Shown piece by piece: positions 39,052 through 47,638 of a stretch of DNA of 64,000 nucleotides. The notes below the pieces were generated by a model. The model saw nothing but the letters and a program-made list of their open reading frames with translations, was not told the origin of the DNA and searched no databases. The stretch comes from Candidatus Gracilibacteria bacterium (GTDB lineage Bacteria > Patescibacteriota > Gracilibacteria > BD1-5 > JAGOOR01): positions 609,016-673,015 of the forward strand of contig JBAZVH010000001.1 of assembly GCA_041660965.1 (NCBI GenBank). The letters run 5' to 3'. Position 1 is the first letter of the stretch. Each line of letters begins with the position of its first letter. The position numbers and the translations under genes were made by a program.

Positions 39052-40782
39052 TTATTTAATTGACTGTTTTAGCACCGCCTCAATCAGCCCCCGAAAGAGG
39101 GGATGTGGTTTCTCTGGTCGACTCTTAAATTCTGGATGGGCCTGTGTTGCCACAAAATAGGGATGAGTAGGAAGTTCGATATATTCGATAAGTCTGCTAT
39201 TATGTGATGTGCCAGAGAGGACGAGACCATTTTGACGGAGGATATCGTGTTTATCTGGTGAGACTTCGTAGCGATGACGATGGCGGTCTGAGATTATTCC
39301 CCCCTGAGAAGGGGGGGTAGGGGGGGTTTCCCCACTCTCAGAACCCCCCATTTTTCATTCTCAATCCCCCTTTGATTCCCCCTTTATCAAGGGGGCACTA
39401 TCTGATTTTTTTAATTGACCTGCTTTCTCATACAGTGCATATATCAGACTTCCTTCTGCTACTTCTGCCTCCTGATGTCCGAGACGGAGGGTACCTCATT
39501 TATCGATTGTATCATTTTGATCTGGCAAGTATTCGATAAAATTGGTTCCACAGGGTTGGAGAAATTCCGAGGACGTTGCATCTTTTACACCACAGACATT
39601 TCTCGCAAATTCTATCACAGCGAGCTGAAGTCCGAGGCAGATACCGAGGAAGGGAATATTATTTTCTCGTGCAAACTTGATTGCTGTGATTTTTCCTTCG
39701 ATACCTCGTGAACCAAAACCACCTGGGATAATCAGTCCATCTATTTTTCCTTCTTGCTGTAATTGTTTGAGAACATTCTCATCTTTTTCGATATCTTCAG
39801 AATTCACCCAATGTCGGTGGACTTTGGTGGCGTGATAGGCGCCTGCATGGACGAGAGCTTCCCGGACACTCATATAGGCGTCTTCCAGCTCGGCGTATTT
39901 TCCGATGATAGCGATATGGACTTCTTGTTTTGGCGTGATGATATTATCCACAAATTGTTTCCAGGTTGTGAGATTGGTGGTTGTTTTTGGGAGATTGAGC
40001 ACGGTTTCTATTTTTTCTTTGAGGCCTTGTTTTTCAAAAAGAAGAGGGACTTCATAAATAGTTCTCGCATCGAGGGCTTCTATAATATCGGATTCTTCGA
40101 CATCGGTGTAGAGAGAAATCTTTGGCTTCAATTCTTGTGGCATCGGTTTTGAGCAACGAGTCACGAGGATATTTGGTTGGATACCGGCTTCACGCAGTTG
40201 TCGTGTGGAGAGCTGAATGGCCTTGGTTTTAAATTCTCCAGATGCCTCCATATAGAGGAGAGGGACGACGTGAACATAGCAGACATTTTCTTTGCCAATA
40301 TCTTTTCGCATCTGACGAATTGCCTCGATAAAAACAGGGCTCTCAGCATCGCCGACGAGGCCGCCAATTTCGACAATCAGGATTTCTGCTTTTTCTGCTT
40401 GCTCACGAATCCTTCTCTTGATCTCATCCGTAATATGAGGGATAACTTGCACGGTTTTCCCCAGATAATCCCCGCGACGTTCTTTTTCTATGACGGTCAG
40501 ATAGATTTTTCCTGTCGTGGGGTTGCATCCCTTATCGAGATTGATATCGACAAATCGTTCGTAATTTCCGACATCGAGATCGGTCTCTGCACCATCTTCC
40601 GTCACATAGACTTCGCCATGCTCGTAGGGAGACATCGTCCCTGCATCGACCTGGAGATAGGGGTCTATCTTCATCATATTGACGGAATATCCAGAGGATT
40701 TGAAAAGACGACCTATCGATGAGGCCGTCACTCATTTTCCGAGACCAGATATTATTCCTCCTGTCACAAATATGATTTTCAT
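39052..40782 (-). CDS. pyrG: CTP synthase
   Basis: 576 aa; makes CTP from UTP, glutamine and ATP. The synthase P-loop 'GGIISGLGK-G-VTASSIG' has a TGA-encoded invariant Gly (40732). 'KIDPYLQVDAGTMSPYEHGEV' is the ATP/Mg region. The glutaminase domain has 'IPFLGICLGLQLAVIEFARNV' (nucleophile Cys) and the His-Glu pair in 'QAHPEFKSRP'. Between 'LYEKAGQ' and 'IISDRHRHRYEV' there is an extra ~40-residue insert rich in G/S/P/K encoded by a repeat element (39302-39416). Confidence 0.97.
39302..39416. repeat. C/G-run repeat element inserted in frame within pyrG
   Basis: On the minus strand it reads AGTGCCCCCTTGATAAAGGG, then AATCAAAGGGGGATTGAGAA, then a GGGGGGTT / AACCCCCC pairing region ending CCTTCTCAGGGGGG. 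Runs of 5-7 C/G with 'TTGATAAAGGGGGA' are typical of small mobile intergenic repeats. It translates without a TAA/TAG stop as about 40 residues in PyrG and includes two TGA glycines. Confidence 0.8.
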
Positions 40783-40873
40783 AAAAGTGTTATTATCCGA
40801 GGGTAATAATTTTTTTCGAAAAAGCAAAAATGAAATAAATATTAGCACCTAACCAATTTACGTGCCAAATAGT

Positions 40874-40901
40874 TTGCATTTTCGAGAAAGAGCATTATAC
40901 T
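40874..40901 (+). promoter_or_regulatory. Candidate trxA promoter
   Basis: TTGCAT (40874-40879), 16-nt spacer, TATACT (40896-40901), 32 bp before the trxA ATG. Confidence 0.55.
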
Positions 40902-40933
40902 CGTCCTCGTATTTATTCTTTATTATTTTTCTT

Positions 40934-41248
40934 ATGGCGCACGTACTTACATCGAGTGATTTTGATAGCACGATTGCTTCCGGGGTGACTTTGGTTGATT
41001 TTTATGCTGATTGGTGTGGTCCATGTCAGCGGCTGATTCCTATTATTGATGATCTCGCTAAAATGTATGAGGGGCGTGCAAATATTTGCAAACTCGATGT
41101 CGATGTATCAGGGAGTATCGCTCAAAGATATGGGATTATGAGTATCCCAACCGTTCTCCTCTTTAAAGAAGGCCAACTCGTCGAAAAGGTCGTGGGGCTT
41201 CAATCAGAAGGGGATCTTGTTAGCTTAGTTGATAAGCATCTCGTATAG
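40934..41248 (+). CDS. trxA: Thioredoxin
   Basis: 104 aa dithiol reductase. Active site 'WCGPC' in 'VTLVDFYADWCGPCQRLIPIIDDLA', cis-proline 'MSIPTVLLFKEGQLVEKVVG', normal length. I choose ATG 40934 over the in-frame upstream ATG (40862) because 40934 gives the standard N-terminus and is preceded by TTTTTCTT, like other starts here; the longer form would also overlap the promoter. First gene of a run with yggT and folD. Confidence 0.95.
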   Translation: MAHVLTSSDFDSTIASGVTLVDFYADWCGPCQRLIPIIDDLAKMYEGRANICKLDVDVSGSIAQRYGIMSIPTVLLFKEGQLVEKVVGLQSEGDLVSLVDKHLV

Positions 41249-41250
41249 TT

Positions 41251-41535
41251 ATGGCGAGCATATTTCTCTATATCATTTCTGGACTGGCTTTCTTTTTAAG
41301 AGTATTGTATTGGTGTATTATCATCGATGTTCTTTTGAGTTGGCTTTCTATCCTCGGTGTACGAGTTATCATCGGTCCGCTCGTGAGTATCACACAACCG
41401 CTCTATGCTGTTGTCCGTAAAATTCTCCCAACTACCATCGGCATTATCGACATTACTCCGATTATTCTTATTCTTCTTTTGGATGTAATAGCGACGCTCG
41501 GCATACCTTTTTTGATAAAACTTATACAATACTAA
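41251..41535 (+). CDS. YggT family membrane protein
   Basis: 94 aa, two-helix membrane protein. 'LRVLYWCIIIDVLLSWL' and 'PLVSITQPLYAVVRKILPTTIGIIDITPIILILLLDVI' match YggT (family 'i.sWi......p....l..it.P.l.piRr.lP..g.iDlspiv..i'). It is implicated in envelope or osmotic homeostasis, but its role is not settled. Starts 2 bp after trxA; folD follows after 3 bp, so the three are co-transcribed. Confidence 0.88.
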   Translation: MASIFLYIISGLAFFLRVLYWCIIIDVLLSWLSILGVRVIIGPLVSITQPLYAVVRKILPTTIGIIDITPIILILLLDVIATLGIPFLIKLIQY

Positions 41536-41538
41536 CGT

Positions 41539-42426
41539 ATGATTCTTGATATTGCATCTTTTGCTCACAGTCTTATCGCAGACATTGCCTGAGATGTGAA
41601 AAAACTGCAAACACAACCACGACTCATCGTCATCGTAGTAGGAGATGATCCTGCGAGCGCTGTCTATGTGCGTAATAAGATACGAAGATGTGCAGACGCT
41701 GGAATGCAGTGAGAGGTCCTGCATTTTGAAAATACTATTTCCGAGGATGCTCTTATTCAAGAAATCCAAACACTCAATAATGATAGTTCTGTGACAGGCA
41801 TTCTCGTACAATCACCACTTCCTCAGCATATTGATGCACAAGAAGTTTTTAATCATATTCATCCACTCAAAGATGTGGATGGTTTTTCTGCTGCCAATAT
41901 CACTCAACTCTATTCTGGCGACGAGAGTGGTCTCGTGCCATGCACACCAAAAGGAATTATAAAAATCATAGAATGGTACCTTACTTCAATACAAAATACA
42001 AAGGACAAAATACACAATGAAGGAAATGTTTTGGCGGGGAAGAAAGCTGTCGTCATCGGAAAGAGTACTATCGTTGGCAAACCACTCGCTATGATGCTCC
42101 TCAATGCTGGCGCTACCGTGACCGTGTGTCATAGTCGCACAAAAGACCTCAAAGAGCATACTCTTCAGGCGGATATCGTGATCTCAGCTGTCGGGAAGAA
42201 ACATCTTATCACGGCCGATATGATCCATGAAAAATCCCTTGTTATCGATGTGGGTATTTGTGTGGAAGAGATGGATGATAGACGATATCTTTTTGGGGAT
42301 TGTGATACTCAGAATATAGCTCCAAAAGCTGATATCACCCCTGTCCCTGGATGAGTTGGACCGATGACTATCGCGATGCTCCTCGCAAATACGCTCCTGG
42401 CTCATTCACTCCAATGAAAACAATAA
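41539..42426 (+). CDS. folD: Methylenetetrahydrofolate dehydrogenase/cyclohydrolase
   Basis: 295 aa bifunctional folate enzyme. 'VGDDPASAVYVRNKIRRCADAGMQ-G-E' holds the catalytic Tyr/Lys; 'GILVQSPLPQHI', 'KDVDGFSAANI', 'PCTPKGIIKIIEWY', 'AVVIGKSTIVGKPLAMMLLNAGATVTVCHS' and 'DITPVPG-G-VGPMTIAML' complete it. Four TGA glycines. About 14 extra residues ('TSIQNTKDKIHNEGNV') before 'LAGKKAVVIG' come from a dispersed A-rich repeat. The end reads through TGA (42415) to TAA in an ATGA overlap with the next gene. Confidence 0.96.
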
Positions 42427-42650
42427 GGTCCTCTCTTCTGGTGACTTTTTGTATTTTCGCAGCATTTGTATGTGGCATGTATTTTCAAAAATCTTTTATT
42501 TCGAGCATTGAAAAAAATCCTTCCATAACCCCGCGGGTCTATCTCGAACAACTCAAAACCAAAATCAATATTCGTCGAGAGGGGAGTGTCGATATCTATC
42601 TGAATGGTGCCAAAATGGAAGACGATCGAGTACTGGATCTCAAAAAATAG
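42414..42650 (+). CDS. Small membrane-anchored hypothetical protein (78 aa)
   Basis: A signal-anchor 'SSLLVTFCIFAAFVCGMYFQ' is followed by a ~50-residue polar domain ('VYLEQLKTKINIRREGSVDIYLNGAKMEDD'). No family recognised. Its ATG overlaps the folD 3' end (ATGA), so translation is probably coupled. Confidence 0.65.
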   Translation: MKTIRSSLLVTFCIFAAFVCGMYFQKSFISSIEKNPSITPRVYLEQLKTKINIRREGSVDIYLNGAKMEDDRVLDLKK

Positions 42651-42708
42651 ATGTTGTTTTGAAAGGTGTCTTTTCTTGCAAAATGGGATTTCTCCTTACT
42701 ATAGTACT

Positions 42709-43719
42709 ATGTTTCTTACTCTTCTACTCCTGATCGCACTTCTCGCAAATATCTGGCTCAGCTGGGTACTCGGAGCATGGGCTGGTGTTGTCGTATTTCT
42801 TATTAGTATTCCTGTCGTAGCGGTTCTTGTGATCGGAGGTGGAGTTGCTGTAGGATTGGTAAATGTTTTGATAGGGAGGAAATATGAACAGAGTTATATG
42901 AAGCGATTTTGGATATGATTTGTCCGTGGATGGGCCTGGCTCATATGTGTTATTTGGCTATTGCCCTGGTGAATATTTGGTATTGTTCTTGGAACCAATC
43001 AATGGGCTCCAGCGACTCTCCCCCGTATTACTATTTCAAACGGTGACAAAACGGTTATTTTTCAATCGATGATGCATATCGCTTCGCCGACTTTTTATGC
43101 TGATATTCGTGCAGATATGCAGCGGTTAGTAGGTCAAGACTATGTCTTTTTTTATGAAGGAGTGCGCCCTGGGACGACAGAGAATCTGGAAAAACTCGGG
43201 ACACTTCTCGGTACCGATATTTCTCCAGAAATGTATGACACTATTGGGAAAGTAGCTGGACTGGTTTCTCAGACGCCGGAAGCGTTTACCGCTATTCTCC
43301 CGAGTACCAATGTCGATATCTCAACGGATGACATTGTCCGTATTGCAGAAAGTACCAATATCTCGGTACCGACGACCTCTCAAACAGACCTCTTTCATCA
43401 ACTCGAGCTGTATTATCCTCGCATGAACTCATCGCAAAAATATATCGCTCAAGCTTTTTCACGAGCAGCGATGAATATCCTTCTTCGTGTCTATGAGCGT
43501 CCTGATCTCATCGCACAACTTGAGATGCAAATTCCTGTATTTTCTGTGATTCTCTGAGAAAGAAATAAAAATATAGTGAGCACTATCGAATCGACACCAT
43601 CGCAAAAAATCTATATTCACTATGGAGCTATGCATTATGCAGGGGTACTTGCCTTGCTCCAAGCAAAAGATCCTCGTTGGAAAGAAATTTCTCGGACTGA
43701 ATTTGTGGTCATACGATAG
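42709..43719 (+). CDS. Membrane-anchored TraB/PrgY-like protein (tentative)
   Basis: 336 aa. Two or three N-terminal membrane helices ('FLTLLLLIALLANIWLSWVLG', 'FLISIPVVAVLVIGGGVAVGLV', then a Trp-rich one crossing two TGA glycines). The rest is extracytoplasmic or cytoplasmic with 'TVIFQSMMHIASPTFYADIRADMQ' and 'FFYEGVRPG' near the middle and 'IYIHYGAMHYAGVLALLQ' near the end. These resemble the TraB/GumN/PrgY pattern (H.g...fy..v......v..E...., and vvGa.H..G), but the match is by eye. Confidence 0.62.
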
Positions 43720-43754
43720 ATTTGCATTTTTTTTCTATTCCTTATAATATTTTT

Positions 43755-44063
43755 ATGAAAATGAAATCCTCCATACTGATTTTTGTTATTGTGATTGTTG
43801 TCGGAGTTTTTGCTGGCATACTCTTCTCCCGATCAAATAATATACAATCCCTCTCCTCACAAAGTATTCGTACTGATGAGACAGATTCAGGAGTACCAGC
43901 GATTCAATCGCTGGATACTCAAACATCTCGAGAAGTTATCGTGAGTCGTGAACAAGAAATCAAAAACCTGAAGCAGGAACTTTTAGAGACTGTCAATGAT
44001 CCAGATAAAGCCCTTGAAATACGTCGTCGACTCCAAATACTGCAGGCAGATATTCAGAAATAG
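43755..44063 (+). CDS. Membrane-anchored coiled-coil protein (102 aa)
   Basis: N-terminal anchor 'SILIFVIVIVVGVFAGILFS', a Ser/Thr-rich linker, then a charged heptad region ('REQEIKNLKQELLETVNDPDKALEIRRRLQILQADIQ'). I use ATG 43755, 3-4 nt after a T run; an upstream in-frame start would add 11 residues. No family recognised. Confidence 0.65.
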   Translation: MKMKSSILIFVIVIVVGVFAGILFSRSNNIQSLSSQSIRTDETDSGVPAIQSLDTQTSREVIVSREQEIKNLKQELLETVNDPDKALEIRRRLQILQADIQK

Positions 44064-44079
44064 TCTTACAGTCATTTTT

Positions 44080-44298
44080 TTATCGTCCAAGTTCCGTCGT
44101 GAAGTATGGATAATTTGTTGAAGGGAGAGTATGTATATCATCTCAGATATTTTTTCTTTGTAGATTCATCGCAAAAAAACTACTCATCACACCAGCATCT
44201 GCCGCATTTTTTGGCACATAAAAGACGAGCGAAGCACTCATCATGAGCATCATGCTTCCGAGGAGGGCGGCCATCATATATGGGCTTTTTTCTGTCAT
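44080..44298 (-). CDS. Small membrane protein (72 aa), hypothetical
   Basis: Visible with one TGA glycine at residue 52. A methionine-rich membrane helix 'MMAALLGSMMLMMSASLVFYV' is followed by a polar tail ending 'YPYFTTELGR'. Faces the sugar-transferase gene divergently. No family recognised. Confidence 0.55.
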
Positions 44299-44355
44299 AG
44301 CTGCATCATATCATATTAGGGGTTGATATGTCAAATATTTCCTTACACTATTTTT

Positions 44356-45771
44356 ATGCATCGTCACGAATTTTTCTTTTGACTCGTCCGTATACCTCTG
44401 GAACTTAGCATTGTCGTTTTGGCGTTTTGGATTGCTCGGACAATTCGTATCTCTACTGACCTTATTCCTGGCGTTCAGCTCCCAGCACGATCTCTGGAGA
44501 CACCATATTTATTATGACTTGCTATCGTGAGTTATGGTATTATCGGAATCATCTTTGCTTTTCAACGCCTGTATGCTATCGACCGAATGATGGGGATTCT
44601 CGAAGAAGTCTTTACGATTATAAAATCTCTTTTTGTGGGGTTCTTTGTGATGATCGGCCTCATTTATCTGACGAATGGTTTCCCGTATGACACTATTTTG
44701 ATTCCACGGCTTATCCTTCTCTACGCCTTTATTCTCTGTCTGATGGGTATTATTATTGAGCGTTTTTTCATCAAGCAGGCACGCCTCTTTGGTATTCGTC
44801 GAAAATGGCTTGCTACGAAAAAGGTTCTCCTCGTCATCAATCATTCTGAGGCAGATCTCGAAAAGATATTGCAAGCGGATCAATACACTGATATCGTCGG
44901 TTATCTTTCCCCCTTTGAACAAAAAAGTCATTTTCCTTATCTCGGGACGATTAGTCAGCATGCGGATGTTATTGCGCAGTATACCATAGAAGAAATCATT
45001 GTTCTCTCGCATGATCTACCATACGAAATCAAAAAATCATTGTTTGAATACTGTCAGATCCATGGTATTCGTTACCGATATGTGGGCAATCTCTATGAGA
45101 CCACGAAGCAAAATGCGCATATTGATTTTGTCGGGCGCATCCCCTTTATTGAAATCCGCACGATTGGCATCACTTCATGGTGACGTGTGATAAAAAGACT
45201 TTTTGACCTCGTGGTAGGAGTAGTTCTCTTGATATTTTTTATCCCATTTGGACTTATTATGAGCCTCTTGATATTACTTGAATCCCAGGGAAATCCCTTT
45301 TATGCGAGTGTACGCGTATGACGAAATAACATCCTCTTTTCTATGATGAAGTTTCGCTCTATGGTAGAAAACGCCGACCATCTGAAAGGTGGTATGCTCG
45401 AATCAAATGAACGCCATGACGGTCCGCTTTTTAAGATCAAGCACGATCCCCGTATCACCAAGATTGGGAGATTTATGCGTAAATGGTCTATTGATGAACT
45501 TCCTCAAATTCTCAATGTACTTCGTGGCGATATGAGTTTTATCTGACCTCGCCCGCATCTTCCAGAAGAAGTCGCACGATATACTGATAGACAAAAACAG
45601 GTTCTTACGATCAAGCCAGGCATTACCGGTATGGCACAGGTATATTGACGGGATACAAACACCTTTGATCGAGAAGTAGAACTCGATCTATTTTACATAG
45701 AAAATTGGAGTCTTCTTCTCGACACCAAGATACTTCTTCTGACGTTCCGTGCTATTTTTCAGGGGAAGTAA
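44356..45771 (+). CDS. Polyprenyl glycosylphosphotransferase (WbaP/CpsE-like initiating sugar-phosphate transferase)
   Basis: 471 aa. Four N-terminal helices and a CoA-binding-like middle ('KKVLLVINHSEADLEKIL') precede the catalytic domain: 'KRLFDLVVGVVLLIFFIPFGLIM', 'FSMMKFRSMVENAD', 'KIGRFMRKWSIDELPQILNVLRGDMSFI-G-PRPHLPEEV', 'KPGITGMAQVY-G-R'. The Gly before PRP, next to the catalytic D-E pair, is TGA. It starts lipid-linked glycan synthesis by moving sugar-1-phosphate to undecaprenyl phosphate, for capsule, O-antigen-like or glycoprotein glycans. Confidence 0.93.
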
Positions 45772-45782
45772 AAATAATAAAA

Positions 45783-45822
45783 TTGACAAGAGGGCTTGTC
45801 AGACGAAAATAATCTCTATAAT
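45783..45822 (+). promoter_or_regulatory. Promoter with inverted repeat before a 55-aa gene
   Basis: A perfect inverted repeat TTGACAAG-AGGG-CTTGTCA (45783-45801) is followed by TATAAT (45817-45822). TTGTCA (45796-45801) with a 15-nt spacer would be the -35. The repeat covers the -35, so it may be an operator, or the terminator of the preceding gene without a T run. Confidence 0.4.
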
Positions 45823-45832
45823 CCCCCTGTCT

Positions 45833-46000
45833 ATGTCAGAACGAGGTTTTTCTCCTCCATCTCATCATCCGATACCACTCACTCGAGAAAAGCTCCGTGA
45901 GATGCAAAGAAAGTTTGCTGAGACGAGTAAGCGTCTTGAAAATATCAAGGAACTGGAAGAAACACACCCAGAAGATATAGATCATCCTGAGTGGATTTAG
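45833..46000 (+). CDS. Small hypothetical protein (55 aa)
   Basis: Charged, soluble: 'HHPIPLTREKLREMQRKFAETSKRLENIKELEETHPEDIDHPEWI'. A single amphipathic helix is likely. A promoter-like TATAAT lies 11 bp before the ATG. No family recognised. Confidence 0.55.
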   Translation: MSERGFSPPSHHPIPLTREKLREMQRKFAETSKRLENIKELEETHPEDIDHPEWI

Positions 46001-46095
46001 AAAAATTAAGAATTAAAAGGTAAGAATTAAGAATTGACGGATATCTGCTCATTTTTCTTTCTTCATTTTTCATTTTTAATTTGCGTAGCATCTGT

Positions 46096-46171
46096 GTAGC
46101 CGTAGTACAGCATAGAAGAACGTCCGCCGCGGCGGAGAAGAGTCACAGGTTCAAATCCATTGCAAGGATTT
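46096..46171 (+). pseudogene. Degenerate tRNA-Arg copy carrying a GC palindrome
   Basis: Aligns with the tRNA-Arg 95 bp downstream: GTAGCCGTAG, CAG, AAGAACG and GTCACAGGTTCAAATCC are shared. The anticodon stem-loop is replaced by TCCGCCGCGGCGGA and the 3' acceptor strand (should pair with GTAGCCG and end CCA) is lost. Confidence 0.65.
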
Positions 46172-46190
46172 TCAGTATAGAGTTGTTTGT

Positions 46191-46266
46191 GTAGCCGTAG
46201 TTCAGCTGGAAGAACGCTTCCCTGCGAAGGAAGAGGTCACAGGTTCAAATCCTGTCGGTTACACCA
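46191..46266 (+). tRNA. tRNA-Arg(GCG)
   Basis: 76 nt: acceptor GTAGCCG / CGGTTAC, anticodon arm CTTCC-CTGCGAA-GGAAG (anticodon GCG), T arm ACAGG-TTCAAAT-CCTGT, discriminator A, encoded CCA. A GCG rather than ACG wobble anticodon means no need for A34-to-I editing to read CGC. Confidence 0.9.
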
Positions 46267-46323
46267 TATTTGAGTTGGAGACCATTTGACAATCGAGAGT
46301 ATTTTTATATATTGTATGCGTGT

Positions 46324-46398
46324 CGCGGGGTAGAGCAGTGGTAGCTCGTCAGGCTCATAATCTGAAGGTCGATGGTTCGATCCCATCCCCCGCCACCA
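46324..46398 (+). tRNA. tRNA-Met(CAT), probably initiator
   Basis: 75 nt; anticodon loop CTCATAA in stem TCAGG/TCTGA. The acceptor pairs CGCGGGG with CCCCGCC leaving a C1-C72 mismatch, a feature of initiator tRNAs, but the three G-C pairs at the foot of the anticodon stem are absent. Encoded CCA. TTGACA (46286) and TATTGT (46308) upstream could be its promoter. Confidence 0.85.
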
Positions 46399-46407
46399 AA
46401 AGACATC

Positions 46408-46438
46408 AAAAAAATCCCCTCAATTTGAGGGGATTTTT
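46408..46438. terminator. Bidirectional terminator after tRNA-Met
   Basis: AAAAAAATCCCCTCAA-TT-TGAGGGGATTTTT: a strong hairpin flanked by A and T runs, shared with the convergent gene ending at 46442. Confidence 0.9.
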
Positions 46439-46441
46439 ACT

Positions 46442-47569
46442 TTACTGTGGATTTCTTAATTGGAAGTTCTTGGGATTTGGTTTATTGCCTCGTCAAAACC
46501 GCTTTTTCACTGGTTGAAATTTTACTTCTCAAGTTGATGCATGAAGAAACTCATCTGCTGGTATTTCTGCCACGATTTCTCCAGTTTTACAGGAGACAAA
46601 ATGAATCAAATTGTATTTTATCGGGCGCTCTAAGATCGCGAAGTGCTCACCCTGTTCATTTTGACAAAATGATATATTTGTTAAATGACAGAGTGGTAGG
46701 ATTTCTTTTTCTTCTCCACCAATATATATATAAAGATGACCTCACAGACATGCTCCAGTTTTTCTTGCTGATTCTGATCTCTCATGGTCTGGAATTGCTG
46801 GGATAACTCTCTGGTATGTTCCATCATAATTTGTGAGGCCACCAAACATTAATTCTTTTCAATTTTTTGTTACCAAATACATCCACTGGGAATCATCACG
46901 ACGAAAAATCTGCATATCATTTCATACCTGAATAGGATTTGATAAATAACCCGATTCGCTTATTTCTGCTACTTGTAATATTTTCTGCCCTTCTGTTAAT
47001 TCTCATGAAAAAGCTATATCTACAAAAGTTCAGTCAGTTTTCTTATGACAAATAAATATTCATGAACCAGGTTTTTCTGGGTCTGTAATTGTTTGCAATA
47101 TATTCATTCCTCCTTGTAAAAAATCCTCGAGTAATGCATCTTTTCGAGTTTGTAATTCTTGTGCTTTTTTGGCTTCAAGAGCCTTTTTTTGCAATTCTTG
47201 AATCCCGTTTTGTATGTCTTTAATACTTTGTTGGGATAATCAACTCTCTATTTCGAAGCCGGGGTTTCCCAACGTCTCTATAAGTTCTCGATTACTCATT
47301 TTTCACGATAGACATGTGTCAAAACTTTCGAGCACACTCCTACGTAGTGCTAAAACTTGCAATATTTCAATCCTTTTTATTGCATCATCAAAAGCTTCCT
47401 GAGCTTCTTGTGATCCTAGAGTATCCTGTATTAAGAGATTTAAGACACTTTCAGAAACAGGAATTTTTTGGTTTAGATCTGTGAGGCCTTGGTGCACTTC
47501 CTCCTCTCTGCCTTCAGGGGCAAATGAGACGAAGTGGTCAATAGTGGACGGATTGAGATGAAGTATCAT
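46442..47569 (-). CDS. Hypothetical protein (375 aa)
   Basis: About ten TGA glycines; without recoding it would look non-coding. The N-terminal half is helical ('SVLNLLIQDTLGSQEAQEAFDDAIKR', 'IKDIQNGIQELQKKALEAKKAQELQTRKDALLEDFLQ') and the C-terminal half looks beta-rich with Gly turns ('QIFRRDDSQWMYLVTKN-G-KELMFGGLTNYDGTYQRVIP'), perhaps a binding module. No signal peptide or catalytic motif. No family recognised. Confidence 0.72.
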
Positions 47570-47638
47570 AAAAATATCTTACAAGTATAAATTGTAGTAT
47601 TTTTATTTGGATGTCAATTTTTTGGACAGTGATGATTT

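Noticed and set aside
39302..39416. pyrG as a pseudogene because of the C-run insert
   Set aside because: Frame and all catalytic motifs on both sides are intact under code 25.
40862..40933. Longer thioredoxin start at 40862
   Set aside because: It would add 24 non-family residues and overlap the promoter; ATG 40934 has the usual leader and N-terminus.
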